From: an uncultured Bacteroides sp.
Lineage (GTDB): Bacteria; Bacteroidota; Bacteroidia; Bacteroidales; Bacteroidaceae
NCBI GenBank assembly: GCA_900556845.1
Contig: USQO01000025.1
Span: 1-23,440, forward strand
Direction: 5' to 3'
DNA length: 23,440 nucleotides
The position numbers were made by a program, and so were the translations under genes. Each line of letters opens with the position of its first letter. Within the stretch, counting starts at the first letter, position 1. This document shows, piece after piece, positions 15,372 through 23,440 of the stretch. The notes under the pieces are model-generated. The model was not told the origin of the DNA. It did no database searches and worked only from the letters and a program-made list of their open reading frames with translations.

Positions 15372-16115
15372 TTATTCATTCCAAAAATCCCATGCTCCAA
15401 AGGCTTGCAGCAACAGCATCTCGAGTCCGTTCTTGACAATAGCTCCCTGGTCGGCTCCTTTTTTCATGAAGAGTGTGGTATCAGGATTGTAGAGCAAGTC
15501 GTACAACAAGTGCTGTGGGGTAAGGCATTCGTAAGGAATGTCCGGGCATTCGTCTGCTCTGGGGTACATACCTACGGGTGTACAGTTTACGATTACCTTA
15601 TAGGCATCCATAATTTCGGGAGTAAGCTGATTGTAGGCCAGTGTATTTTCGTCTTTCGGATTACGTGATACGAATTTGATTTCCAGTCCCAACTCCTTTA
15701 AACCGTATGCTATGGCTTTTGAAGCACCTCCGGTACCCAGTATCAATGCCTTTTTATGCTGGTATTCAAGCAGCGGCTCGATAGAGCGAGTAAAACCCAG
15801 TACGTCTGAGTTGTAACCTGTAAGTTTTACTTTTCCTTTTTCGTGCTGCACTTTAATTACGTTTACGGCACCGATGGCGGCTGCTACAGGGTCAAGGTTG
15901 TCCAAAAAACGAATGACCTGCTCTTTGTAGGGAATGGTTACGTTAAATCCTACCAACTCAGGATTAGATGCCAGTACACCCGGCAAATAGTCGATAGAGG
16001 GTATTTCGAAATTTACGTATGTCGCATCAATATTTTCAGAATTGAATTTCTCGTTGAAGAAATTCTTTGAAAAAGAGTGTCCGAGCGGATACCCAATTAA
16101 GCCATATAATTTCAT
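15372..16115 (-). CDS. aroE: Shikimate dehydrogenase
   Basis: NADPH-dependent reduction of 3-dehydroshikimate to shikimate in aromatic amino acid synthesis. I chose the ATG at 16115, giving MKLYGLIGYPLGHS, the normal N-terminus of the family, 10 bases after the ubiE stop; an upstream ATG at 16139 would overlap ubiE by 14 bases and add eight unlike residues. In this 247-aa protein the shikimate-binding Ser14 and Ser16 (GHSFS), catalytic Lys64 in NVTIPYK, Asn85, and Asp104 in YNSDVLGF are present. The nucleotide fold shows GTGGAS at 127-132 and NCTPVGM further on. Length is somewhat short of the E. coli enzyme (272 aa) but usual for Bacteroidetes. Confidence 0.96.
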   Translation of the reverse strand: MKLYGLIGYPLGHSFSKNFFNEKFNSENIDATYVNFEIPSIDYLPGVLASNPELVGFNVTIPYKEQVIRFLDNLDPVAAAIGAVNVIKVQHEKGKVKLTGYNSDVLGFTRSIEPLLEYQHKKALILGTGGASKAIAYGLKELGLEIKFVSRNPKDENTLAYNQLTPEIMDAYKVIVNCTPVGMYPRADECPDIPYECLTPQHLLYDLLYNPDTTLFMKKGADQGAIVKNGLEMLLLQAFGAWDFWNE

Positions 16116-16125
16116 ATTCGGTTTA

Positions 16126-16866
16126 TTATTTAGTTGCAAGATATAACGTACAGATACCCAGTGTCAGTCTTTTGAAACTTACCTTGCTGAATCCGGCTTT
16201 GAGGATGATTTGCTGCATGACTTCTCCTTGTGGGAAAGCCTTGATGGATTGGGGCAGGTAGGTATAGGCACTGCGATCTTTGGATAAGAGTCTTCCGAGA
16301 GTAGGAATTACTACTTTCGAATACACTGCATACAATTGTTTCATCGGAAACCACTCAGGTTCGGACAATTCAAGGATAACCAGATGACCGCCGTCATCCA
16401 GCACACGGTACATTTCCTGTAATCCTTTGTCCAGATTTTCAAAATTACGCACACCAAATGCTACAGTGATGGCATCGAAGCGCTTGTCTGGAAATGACAG
16501 TGCTGTGCAGTCTTCTTTGGCAAAGGAGATTTGTCGGTCCAGTCCGGCCTGGCGGACTTTTTCTCTTCCCACGTTCATCATTCCTTCCGAAATATCTGTA
16601 CCTATCAGTTCGTCTGGATGTAAAACCTGGCAAGCCTGAATGGCAAAGTCGCCTGTACCGGTTGCTACATCCATCATTCTGCGTGGGCGGAATGGTTTTA
16701 GCCAATTGATAGCCTTGCGTCGCCAGCACTTGTCGATGCCCCATGACAAGGTGTGGTTCAGTGTGTCGTAAGCCGGTGCAATGTTATCGAACATTTTTTC
16801 AACTTGTACGGCTTTCCGTTCTTCTTCGTTATAAGGCTTGATTTTTTCTTGGGGATAATTGGTCAT
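16126..16866 (-). CDS. ubiE: Demethylmenaquinone methyltransferase (UbiE/MenG)
   Basis: SAM-dependent C-methyltransferase for the last step of menaquinone synthesis. Bacteroidales make menaquinone and not ubiquinone, so MenG is the relevant role. The family motifs are AYDTLNHTLSWGID at 32-45, the SAM-binding DVATGTGD at 66-73, GTDIS at 89-93, and AFGVRNFENLDKGLQE at 136-151. Length 246 aa is normal. It is followed 10 bases later by aroE. Upstream, a hairpin terminator separates it from purC by 80 bases, and no good TAnnTTTG box is visible in between, so it may depend on read-through. Confidence 0.97.
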   Translation of the reverse strand: MTNYPQEKIKPYNEEERKAVQVEKMFDNIAPAYDTLNHTLSWGIDKCWRRKAINWLKPFRPRRMMDVATGTGDFAIQACQVLHPDELIGTDISEGMMNVGREKVRQAGLDRQISFAKEDCTALSFPDKRFDAITVAFGVRNFENLDKGLQEMYRVLDDGGHLVILELSEPEWFPMKQLYAVYSKVVIPTLGRLLSKDRSAYTYLPQSIKAFPQGEVMQQIILKAGFSKVSFKRLTLGICTLYLATK

Positions 16867-16893
16867 GGTGTGAATGATTGGTGTGGGAAACAG

Positions 16894-16936
16894 AAAAAGT
16901 TGACGGCAGACATGAACGACTGCCTGTCAACTTTTT
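16894..16936 (-). terminator. Hairpin between purC and ubiE (terminator or attenuator)
   Basis: On the - strand AAAAAGTTGACAGGCAG pairs with CTGCCGTCAACTTTTT around a 10-base loop, with one bulged base. The tract of T at the 3' end makes it look like an intrinsic terminator ten bases after the purC stop at 16946. The next gene, ubiE, starts only 28 bases past it on the same strand with no evident promoter, so partial termination is plausible. Confidence 0.75.
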
Positions 16937-16945
16937 CAATGTAAT

Positions 16946-17893
16946 TTATTTGTTCAGAAATTCTGTAACGTTCTTTTCAATACGTTCCAGCAGGTTGGCT
17001 GTATCGGCTTTTTCGAATGTTTCACCGGTGATGTGTTCGTACAGCTCGATATAGCGGTCGCTGATAGAGTTTACAATTTCCGGAGTCATTTCAGGTACAG
17101 TCTGTCCTTCTTTTCCCTGGAAGTTGTTGGCCATCAGCCATTCACGTACAAATTCTTTAGAAAGCTGTTTCTGTGGTTCGCCTTTTTCGAAGCGTTCCTG
17201 ATAGCCTTCTGAATAGAAGTAACGACTAGAGTCTGGTGTGTGGATTTCGTCCATCAAATAGATTTCGCCGTTGTAAGTACCGAATTCATATTTAGTGTCA
17301 ACCAGAATAAGTCCACGTTCAGCAGCCATCTGTGTGCCACGTTCGAACAAAGCCAGTGTATACTGTTCCAGCAAAGCATATTCTTCAGGAGTTGCAAGTC
17401 CTTTTGCCAGAATTTCTTCTTTAGAAATGTCTTCATCATGTAATCCCATTTCGGCTTTAGTGGTAGGAGTGATGATAGGACGTGGGAACTTTTCGTTTTC
17501 ACGCATACCGTCGGGCAGTGCTACGCCGCAGATTTCACGAACACCGCTTTTGTAAGCACGCCATGCGCTTCCGCACAAATATCCGCGTACGATCATTTCT
17601 ACTGGGAAACCCTTACACATAACACCTACAGTTACCATTGGGTCTGGAGTAGCAATTTTCCAGTTAGGACAAATATCGGTAGTAGCATCCAGGAATTTGG
17701 CTGCAATCTGGTTCAGCATCTGTCCTTTGTAAGGAATACCTTCAGGCAATACAACGTCGAAGGCCGAGATACGGTCTGTTGCTACCATTACCAGTTTCTC
17801 ATCGTTGATGTTGTATACATCGCGTACTTTACCATGGTATACACTTTTTTGTCCAGGAAAGTTGTAATCTGTTTTTGTTAATGCTTTACTCAT
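16946..17893 (-). CDS. purC: Phosphoribosylaminoimidazole-succinocarboxamide synthase
   Basis: ATP-dependent condensation of CAIR with aspartate to SAICAR in purine synthesis; cytoplasmic. Motifs are GKVRDVY at 21-27, ATDRISAFDV at 38-47, VEMIVRGYLCGSAW at 98-111 (SAICAR synthetase signature 1), LVDTKYEFG at 197-205 (signature 2) and MDEIHTPDSSR at 214-224. Length 315 aa is that of the longer form found in Bacteroidetes and yeast; E. coli PurC is 237 aa. It lies 42 bases after phoH. No purine riboswitch or PurR box is evident in that gap. A hairpin follows the stop. Confidence 0.97.
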   Translation of the reverse strand: MSKALTKTDYNFPGQKSVYHGKVRDVYNINDEKLVMVATDRISAFDVVLPEGIPYKGQMLNQIAAKFLDATTDICPNWKIATPDPMVTVGVMCKGFPVEMIVRGYLCGSAWRAYKSGVREICGVALPDGMRENEKFPRPIITPTTKAEMGLHDEDISKEEILAKGLATPEEYALLEQYTLALFERGTQMAAERGLILVDTKYEFGTYNGEIYLMDEIHTPDSSRYFYSEGYQERFEKGEPQKQLSKEFVREWLMANNFQGKEGQTVPEMTPEIVNSISDRYIELYEHITGETFEKADTANLLERIEKNVTEFLNK

Positions 17894-17935
17894 TGCTTTA
17901 CGTATTAATAATGATACATTTCGTTTAAAGTCATT

Positions 17936-18946
17936 TTATTGGGCGGTATCTTTTTTCCTGTCATCTTTAGAAGCGGCGGCAGCTTTTTTCTGCATCCGTT
18001 CTTCTTTATGCGATTCATCGAATTTTTCATAGGCTTCGACGATACGTGTCACCAGTTTGTGGCGGACGATATCCTTTTTGTTCAGCTCGATGAAACTGAT
18101 ACCTTTTACTCCCTTCAGGATATGCAATGCCTGTACCAGACCCGAAGTCTGAGAGCTGGGCAAGTCAATCTGAGTCATATCACCGGTAATAATCATCTTG
18201 GTGTTCATACCCATACGGGTGAGAAACATTTTGATTTGTTGGGAGGTTGTGTTCTGAGCCTCATCCAATATCACTACAGCATCGTTCAGCGTACGACCGC
18301 GCATAAAGGCCAGCGGTGCGATTTGTATGATGTTCAGGTCCATGTATTCTTTCAGCTTGGCAGCTGGAATCATATCTTGCAGGGCATCGTACAACGGTTG
18401 CAGGTAGGGGTCTATTTTTTCTTTCATATCTCCCGGGAGGAAACCTAGCTTTTCACCAGCTTCTACTGCAGGACGGCTGAGGATTATTTTCTTTATCTCC
18501 TTGTTTTTCAGAGCGCGTACAGCCAAGGCGATGGCTGTGTATGTTTTGCCGGAACCGGCAGGTCCGATGGCAAAAATCATGTCGTTCTTATCGAATTCTT
18601 TTACCAGCTTCAACTGATTGCTGCTGCGAGGAGTAATGGGTTTTCCTGTTACACTGAAAACGATGACGTTGCCTGAGTTTTCGGCTTGTGTCTTGTTGCC
18701 TTTTACAATGTCAAGGATGGTTTCCTCATCCAGTGAATTGTACTTTACGCAGTGTTTTTCAAGTGCTGTTACAGCGTCCTCGAAGGCGCACATTTCTTCT
18801 TCGTCGCCCATCACTTTGATAACGTTCCCGCGGGCAACGATGCGTAGTTTTGGGAACAACGCTTTTATCATCTGTATATTGGTGTTGTTTACACCATAAA
18901 ATATTACCGGATCAGTGTCTTCTAAAACAATATGCTTTTCTATCAT
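17936..18946 (-). CDS. phoH: PhoH-like ATPase
   Basis: Cytoplasmic P-loop ATPase of the PhoH (YbeZ) family, related to superfamily 1 helicases and linked to RNA metabolism. Walker A is GPAGSGKT at 128-135, and Walker B is VVILDEAQN at 224-232. The MIITGDMTQIDLP segment (251-263) matches the family's conserved third motif, and the TRIVEAYEKF stretch closes the domain. An N-terminal region (about 10-60) carries the KH-like GVNNTNIQMIKALFP segment typical of YbeZ proteins. A basic Lys-rich tail follows residue 310. Length 336 aa is normal. It is first in the phoH-purC run; a TAnnTTTG box lies 49 bases upstream. Confidence 0.95.
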   Translation of the reverse strand: MIEKHIVLEDTDPVIFYGVNNTNIQMIKALFPKLRIVARGNVIKVMGDEEEMCAFEDAVTALEKHCVKYNSLDEETILDIVKGNKTQAENSGNVIVFSVTGKPITPRSSNQLKLVKEFDKNDMIFAIGPAGSGKTYTAIALAVRALKNKEIKKIILSRPAVEAGEKLGFLPGDMKEKIDPYLQPLYDALQDMIPAAKLKEYMDLNIIQIAPLAFMRGRTLNDAVVILDEAQNTTSQQIKMFLTRMGMNTKMIITGDMTQIDLPSSQTSGLVQALHILKGVKGISFIELNKKDIVRHKLVTRIVEAYEKFDESHKEERMQKKAAAASKDDRKKDTAQ

Positions 18947-18994
18947 TCAGTCAGCTTTAATCTATTCTCCCTCAATTTTTATTCAACTGTTTTG

Positions 18995-19002
18995 CAAATT
19001 TA
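18995..19002 (-). promoter_or_regulatory. Putative -10 box of phoH
   Basis: On the - strand the bases are TAAATTTG, fitting TAnnTTTG. It lies 49 bases before the phoH start at 18946, a suitable distance for a short leader. The -33 position lacks a good TTTG. It is arranged back to back with the + strand box at 19097-19104. Confidence 0.45.
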
Positions 19003-19096
19003 GTGATTCCTTTGGATTTATTCTCTAATTTGGACTTATTCTTTTGACTTTAGATGTAAGTTTTTTATGTTGTCTTTCTTTTTCACTTTATTTCAC

Positions 19097-19104
19097 TATC
19101 TTTG
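19097..19104 (+). promoter_or_regulatory. Putative -10 box of the DUF5715-truA-transporter run
   Basis: TATCTTTG matches TAnnTTTG, and a TTTC at 19075-19078, 18 bases upstream, is a near match to the -33 TTTG. Transcription would start near 19110, before the ATG at 19132. This also argues against the TTG at 19102, which lies inside the box, as translation start of the lipoprotein gene. Confidence 0.55.
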
Positions 19105-19131
19105 CACCCTAAATTAATAAATGTAGAAAAT

Positions 19132-19794
19132 ATGTTACGGTTTTGTAGGTTTTTGTTAGTTTTTTCGTCCGTTTGTATATTTTTCGGATGTAAGGAAAAG
19201 GATATGTCGATGAAAATGAATAATCCGCATAACATTCGCGGGGTAATCAGTTACAAACGTAGTTTCAATGACCTAAATAATGTACAGTTGGTGGCGGCTA
19301 AGAAAAATGGCATCCGTCCGTTAGCTTCGCGTGAGGAAGCTGTCGAATTAGGAGACCGTTTGATCGAAATAAAGGAGTGTGAGTGGTATGATGTGGATTC
19401 GCTTACACATTCTATACCCTTCTTAGTCCCGAAAGCCAGTGAGTTGCTTGATACATTGGGTGCCGTTTTTTTGGATTCACTGGATTGCAAGGGCTTGAAT
19501 CCTAATAAAATTATTGTAACATCTGTCTTGCGCACACAGCATGATGTCAAGCGTTTGCGCCGTTCTAATAGTAACGCTTCAAATAATTCATGTCACGCTT
19601 ACGGTACAACTTTTGATGTCAGTTGGAAGCGTTTCAAAAAAGTAGAAGCCCCCGATGGACGCCCGATGCAGGATGTAAGTGTTGATACCTTGAAGTTGGT
19701 GCTTTCCGAGGTTTTGCGTGATTTGAAGAAAGATGGAAAGTGTTATGTAAAATATGAACTGCGTCAGGGATGTTTCCATATCACTGCCAGATAA
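19132..19794 (+). CDS. DUF5715-like lipoprotein with M15 peptidase-like motif
   Basis: Predicted lipoprotein: leader with a long hydrophobic run ending FFGC, Cys20 the likely lipidated residue. I chose the ATG at 19132 because the in-frame TTG at 19102 overlaps the promoter box. The C-terminal half looks like the M15 D-Ala-D-Ala carboxypeptidase fold: VTSVLRT at 129-135 matches the family's SGYR strand, then SCHAYGTTFD at 153-162 matches SxHxxGxAxD with Ala replaced by Thr, and FHIT at 215-218 supplies a last His. His155, Asp162 and His216 are the probable zinc ligands. The role may be trimming peptidoglycan peptides in the periplasm, but this is inferred. Its 220 aa length and the Cys-rich spots match a family annotated as DUF5715 in Bacteroidetes. 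truA starts 14 bases after the stop. Confidence 0.8.
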   Translation: MLRFCRFLLVFSSVCIFFGCKEKDMSMKMNNPHNIRGVISYKRSFNDLNNVQLVAAKKNGIRPLASREEAVELGDRLIEIKECEWYDVDSLTHSIPFLVPKASELLDTLGAVFLDSLDCKGLNPNKIIVTSVLRTQHDVKRLRRSNSNASNNSCHAYGTTFDVSWKRFKKVEAPDGRPMQDVSVDTLKLVLSEVLRDLKKDGKCYVKYELRQGCFHITAR

Positions 19795-19808
19795 AAGCTG
19801 TATCCCGT

Positions 19809-20564
19809 ATGTTTAGATATTTTGTTTATTTTGCTTATGATGGTGCCAATTATCATGGCTGGCAGATACAGCCTAACGGTATAAGTGTACAAGAGGAGTT
19901 ACAGAAAGTTTTGATGACTTTCTTTCGTCAGCCGATTGAGGTCGTAGGGGCTGGTCGGACAGATGCAGGTGTTCATGCCAGCAGGATGGTTGCTCATTTT
20001 GAAGTTCCGGACTTGCTGGACTGTGCAAGACTGACCGACAAGATGAACCGTATGCTACCTCCTAATATTGCTGTTCACGAAATTCGAAGGGTGCGTGCAG
20101 ATGCTCATGCTCGTTTCGATGCAACTTACAGAAAGTATCAGTATCACATAACCATGCGCAAAGATCCGTTTCACCGGAATTATGCTTGGAGAATTTTTCA
20201 GCAATTAGACTTCGATGCAATGAACAAAGCGGCTTCTATTTTGTTTAGCTATATAGATTTTACTAGTTTTAGTAAATTGCATACCGATGTAAAGACAAAT
20301 AATTGTAGAATTATGCATGCCTGCTGGGAGCAAGAAGGCCCGCAAGAATGGGTGTTTACTATTCAGGCCGACCGTTTCCTTAGAAATATGGTGCGGGCAA
20401 TAGTCGGTACATTGATAGAAGTAGGAAGAGGTAAACTTACAGTAGAAGGTTTTCGGGATATTATTAATCAAAAAAACCGTTGTGCTGCAGGTACATCGGC
20501 ACCAGCTCATGCGCTTTTTTTGGTAGATGTAGGTTATCCTGAAGATATTTTCATTGAAGAATAA
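19809..20564 (+). CDS. truA: tRNA pseudouridine(38-40) synthase TruA
   Basis: Converts uridines 38-40 of the tRNA anticodon stem to pseudouridine; cytoplasmic dimer. I chose the ATG at 19809, giving MFRYFVYFAYDG, the normal family start; an upstream in-frame ATG at 19770 overlaps the preceding gene by 25 bases and adds 13 unrelated residues. Catalytic Asp52 lies in GAGRTDAGVHA at 48-58. Tyr in RKYQYHI (about 112-118), FTSFSK and RFLRNMVRAIVGTLIEVGRG in the second half are also typical. Length 251 aa is normal. It lies 14 bases after the lipoprotein gene and 39 before the transporter, so all are likely on one mRNA. Confidence 0.97.
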   Translation: MFRYFVYFAYDGANYHGWQIQPNGISVQEELQKVLMTFFRQPIEVVGAGRTDAGVHASRMVAHFEVPDLLDCARLTDKMNRMLPPNIAVHEIRRVRADAHARFDATYRKYQYHITMRKDPFHRNYAWRIFQQLDFDAMNKAASILFSYIDFTSFSKLHTDVKTNNCRIMHACWEQEGPQEWVFTIQADRFLRNMVRAIVGTLIEVGRGKLTVEGFRDIINQKNRCAAGTSAPAHALFLVDVGYPEDIFIEE

Positions 20565-20603
20565 TTTTGCTAGCTTATAAATTATAAAGCATCTTAAAAA
20601 AAT

Positions 20604-21503
20604 ATGTGGTTATTATTGGCTTTTTTGTCGGCTGCTTTGTTGGGATTTTATGATGTTTTCAAGAAAAAATCATTGAAAGACAATGCAGTTCTTCCTGTTT
20701 TGGGGCTTAACACACTGTTTTCGAGTCTCATCTTTTTACCGTTTATATTGATTTCTGCATGTAAGCCGGAGTGGTTGCAAGGTTCTATGTTTTATGTACC
20801 TGCTGCTAGTTGGGTGGTGCATCGCTTTATTCTGGTAAAATCGTTTATCGTGCTTTCGTCATGGGTATTGGGATATTTCGGCATGAAGCATCTGCCGCTC
20901 ACGATTGTAGGTCCGATTAACGCAACGCGTCCGGTAATGACGCTTGTGGGAGCCATGCTGGTCTTTGGTGAACGCCTTAACTTGTATCAGTGGGTGGGTG
21001 TAACTTTGGCCATTGTGTCTTTTTTTATGCTGAGTCGTTCAGGGCGAAAGGAAGGGATTGACTTCAGACATAATAAATGGATATTTTGCATCGTACTGGC
21101 CGCATTCCTAGGGGCAGTGAGTGGTTTGTATGATAAATTCCTGATGGCAAGATTCGACCGTATGGTGGTTCAGTCATGGTATAATATTTACCAGCTGTTT
21201 ATTATGGGAAGTGTGCTGATGCTGTTGTGGTGGCCTAAGCGCAAGACTACGACACCTTTTCGGTGGGATTGGTGTATTATATGTATATCCATATTCCTTT
21301 CGGCTGCCGATTTCGTATACTTCTATGCATTGAGTTTGCCTGGCTCTATGATTTCTATTGTATCTATGGTGCGAAGAGGTAGTGTGATTGTTTCTTTCCT
21401 GTGTGCGGCTATGCTTTTCAGGGAAAAGAATCTCAAGAGTAAGGTGGTCGACTTGATACTGGTTATGATAGGTATGTTCTTCCTATATCTGGGAAGTCGA
21501 TGA
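20604..21503 (+). CDS. EamA/DMT-superfamily transporter
   Basis: Inner-membrane protein of the drug/metabolite transporter superfamily (EamA type). Two homologous halves of about five hydrophobic segments each are visible: roughly 1-18, 30-51, 66-88, 95-117 and 125-142, then the second half from about 155 to 298. PINATRPVMTLVGAMLVFGERLNLYQWVGVTLA is the typical end of the first EamA repeat, matched near the C-terminus by the AAMLFREKNLKSK segment of the second. Length 299 aa is normal for the superfamily. No substrate is suggested by the sequence. The neighbours, truA 39 bases before and a serine hydrolase gene 36 bases after, do not define it either. Confidence 0.9.
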   Translation: MWLLLAFLSAALLGFYDVFKKKSLKDNAVLPVLGLNTLFSSLIFLPFILISACKPEWLQGSMFYVPAASWVVHRFILVKSFIVLSSWVLGYFGMKHLPLTIVGPINATRPVMTLVGAMLVFGERLNLYQWVGVTLAIVSFFMLSRSGRKEGIDFRHNKWIFCIVLAAFLGAVSGLYDKFLMARFDRMVVQSWYNIYQLFIMGSVLMLLWWPKRKTTTPFRWDWCIICISIFLSAADFVYFYALSLPGSMISIVSMVRRGSVIVSFLCAAMLFREKNLKSKVVDLILVMIGMFFLYLGSR

Positions 21504-21539
21504 GGAAAAAATTAAAACAAAGAATTCACAAGTAATATT

Positions 21540-23435
21540 ATGAAGACAAGAGGAAAACTTTTATTTGTAATGATGTTGCTCACGGCTTTCGGGTGTGCAG
21601 AAGCTCTGGCGAAGAAAGTCGTACAGCAGGAAGATAGTGTAGAACTGGCATTGAAGAAAATCTATAATAAGCGTGAAGTTATGATACCAATGCGCGACGG
21701 GGTTAAACTTTATACGGCTGTATACGAGCCCAAAGACAACAGTTCGCGTCATCCCATCTTGATGCACCGTTCTCCATATTCGTGTGCTCCTTACGGACAG
21801 ACGCTGAAAAGGGGCTTGCGCAGTTCGCTTAAAAACTACATCGATAACAAGTATATCATCGTGTATCAGGATGTGCGCGGAAGACATAAAAGCGAAGGTA
21901 CATTTGTGCAGGTGCGTCCGCTTAACAAAAACAAGAAGTCCAAAAAAGATATTGATGAGGCTACTGATACGTATGATACCATTGAATGGCTGATTAAAAA
22001 TACACATAACAACGGTGCTGTGGGAACGTGGGGTATCAGTTACGATGGCTTTTATGCTACTATGACAGCTTCGTGCGGACATCCTGCATTGAAGGCTGTA
22101 TCGCCGCAGGGACCTGTAACCGACTGGTTCAGGGGTGATGACCGCCATCATAACGGGGCATTTACCTTTTTGCAGACAACCAACTTTCTGCCGTATCTGG
22201 AAGGAAAATGGATGGGAAAAGGTGTGATGGACCAGATTGTGAAGACTGATGTGTATACAGACTTCTTACGTCTGGGTACTTTCAAAAATGCTGATGATTT
22301 GGTGAACGATGAAGGAGAAACATTGTGGAATCTGATTAAGACACATCCCAATTTCGACGGCTTCTGGCAAGAACGCGATGCACGTACATCCTGCTATAAT
22401 CTGAAACCTGCAATGCTGGTCGTAGGCGGACTTTACGACTCAGAGGATTGCTACGGAGCATGGAATCTGTATCAGGCCATCCGTAAGCAGTCGCCCGATA
22501 CAGAACTGTATCTGGCTTTTGGTCCCTGGTGGCATGGCGCTTGGACCGTACGCGAATTCCAAGGTTTCGGCAATGTTTATTTTGGTGAAAGTACTTCTGC
22601 TTATTATATGGATGAAATCGAATATCCTTTTTTCCGCTATTATTTGGAAGGTAAAGGAGAGAAACCTTCGCATAAAGTAAATGTATTCTATTCGGGTGAA
22701 AATTCTTGGAAAACTTACGACCAGTGGCCTTCAGAAAAGATGGTGGAAACACCTTTCTATTTACATGCCGATGGCTCTGTTTCAGAAGCCGAACCGCAGG
22801 AGATAACTTCGTATACAGAGTATGTATCGGATATGGAACACCCTGTTCCTTATACAGGAAATCCTACAACTTATCGCACAAAAGAATATATGATTGACGA
22901 CCAGCGCTTTGCCACAGCACGTCCGGATGTGATTACGTTTATGACTGAACCATTGAAGGAACAGCTTACACTTGCAGGACCTATTCAGGTTGAATTGATG
23001 GCAGAGTTAAGCAGTACGGATGCCGACTTTATGGTGAAGGTGATTGATGTTTATCCGGATAATTACAAACAGTCTAAGGAAGCTGCAGAATATTTGAAGA
23101 ACGGTAACTATCCGATGGCTGGCTATCAGATGATGGTGCGCGGAGAATTGTTCCGCGGACGCTATCGTGAAAGCTTTGAGCATCCGAAAGCGTTTGAACC
23201 TGGTAAGATAACTCCGGTAAACTATACATTGTACGATGTAGCTCATACGTTTATGTCGGGACATCGGTTGATGATTCAGATTCAAAGTTCATGGTTCCCT
23301 ATTATTGACCGTAATCCACAAAAATTTATCGATACGTATACTTGTACGGAAAAGGATTTTGAAATGAAACAACATGTTAAAATTTATCACCAGCAAGGAG
23401 CGGCAACGCGTATCGTTTTGCCTGTATTGAAATAA
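21540..23435 (+). CDS. CocE/NonD-family serine hydrolase (alpha-amino acid ester hydrolase-like)
   Basis: Secreted hydrolase of the CocE/NonD (X-Pro dipeptidyl-peptidase-like, S15) group. The leader is 24 residues with a signal-peptidase I-type site after ALA; a Cys19 in AFGC could also serve as a poor lipobox. The alpha/beta-hydrolase domain begins with IPMRDGVKLYTAVYEP, the family start. Nucleophile Ser167 lies in GISYDG, Asp300 in GGLYDSEDCYGA and His332 in GPWWHG. The spacing (133 and 32 residues) resembles that of alpha-amino acid ester hydrolases, from memory of that family. The C-terminal part is a jelly-roll domain (from about 430) including TFMTEPLKEQLTLAGPI. Length 631 aa is normal. 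Likely substrates are amino-acid esters, amides or X-Pro peptides, but none can be chosen. Follows the transporter by 36 bases. Confidence 0.88.
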   Translation: MKTRGKLLFVMMLLTAFGCAEALAKKVVQQEDSVELALKKIYNKREVMIPMRDGVKLYTAVYEPKDNSSRHPILMHRSPYSCAPYGQTLKRGLRSSLKNYIDNKYIIVYQDVRGRHKSEGTFVQVRPLNKNKKSKKDIDEATDTYDTIEWLIKNTHNNGAVGTWGISYDGFYATMTASCGHPALKAVSPQGPVTDWFRGDDRHHNGAFTFLQTTNFLPYLEGKWMGKGVMDQIVKTDVYTDFLRLGTFKNADDLVNDEGETLWNLIKTHPNFDGFWQERDARTSCYNLKPAMLVVGGLYDSEDCYGAWNLYQAIRKQSPDTELYLAFGPWWHGAWTVREFQGFGNVYFGESTSAYYMDEIEYPFFRYYLEGKGEKPSHKVNVFYSGENSWKTYDQWPSEKMVETPFYLHADGSVSEAEPQEITSYTEYVSDMEHPVPYTGNPTTYRTKEYMIDDQRFATARPDVITFMTEPLKEQLTLAGPIQVELMAELSSTDADFMVKVIDVYPDNYKQSKEAAEYLKNGNYPMAGYQMMVRGELFRGRYRESFEHPKAFEPGKITPVNYTLYDVAHTFMSGHRLMIQIQSSWFPIIDRNPQKFIDTYTCTEKDFEMKQHVKIYHQQGAATRIVLPVLK

Positions 23436-23440
23436 TATTT

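Noticed and set aside
19102..19131. TTG start giving ten more residues on the DUF5715-like lipoprotein
   Set aside because: The TTG is part of the TAnnTTTG promoter box and would add residues before a standard signal peptide. The ATG at 19132 fits better.

Overview
The window looks like chromosomal core sequence from a gut-type Bacteroidales (Bacteroides/Phocaeicola-like). Evidence for this: several TAnnTTTG boxes, the Bacteroidetes sigma-ABfr -10 element, lie upstream of genes; lipoprotein signal peptides are frequent; a CzcA-type pump is fused to a TolC-like domain; LemA is paired with a TPM-domain protein; and a DUF5715-type lipoprotein is present. I see no tRNA, rRNA, CRISPR array, insertion sequence or phage module. 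No gap between genes exceeds 300 bases.

Left part, + strand (1-10,199): a small acidic ORF of unknown function; an orphan GH43-like surface lipoprotein; and a DUF1703-type AAA-ATPase/PD-(D/E)XK protein with its own promoter and a terminator after it. A compact four-gene unit follows: a 1443-residue CzcA-like RND permease with a C-terminal outer-membrane-factor domain, a lipoprotein periplasmic adaptor, a LytS-type histidine kinase and a LytTR response regulator. Short gaps and an ATGA overlap suggest one transcript in which the two-component system senses stress and controls the pump. A perfect 16-bp hairpin at 10,216-10,267 separates this unit from genes converging on it.

Middle part, - strand (10,292-18,946): two runs of genes. 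The first, in transcription order, is a TPM-domain protein, lemA, aroC (chorismate synthase) and an M20 dipeptidase. The second is phoH, purC, a hairpin terminator or attenuator, ubiE/menG, aroE and an alpha/beta hydrolase closed by a terminator. These are mostly housekeeping genes for shikimate, purine and menaquinone synthesis, plus envelope proteins.

Right part, + strand (19,132-23,435): a lipoprotein with an M15 peptidase-like zinc signature, truA, an EamA-type transporter and a CocE/NonD-type serine hydrolase, closely spaced and probably co-transcribed from a divergent promoter region at about 18,950-19,130.

No wholly new system is evident. The points most worth checking are the pump-OMF fusion, which has a signal-peptide-like segment and a possible internal TTG start at the junction; the CzcA-type substrate signature with a LytS/LytTR regulator; and the M15-like lipoprotein.
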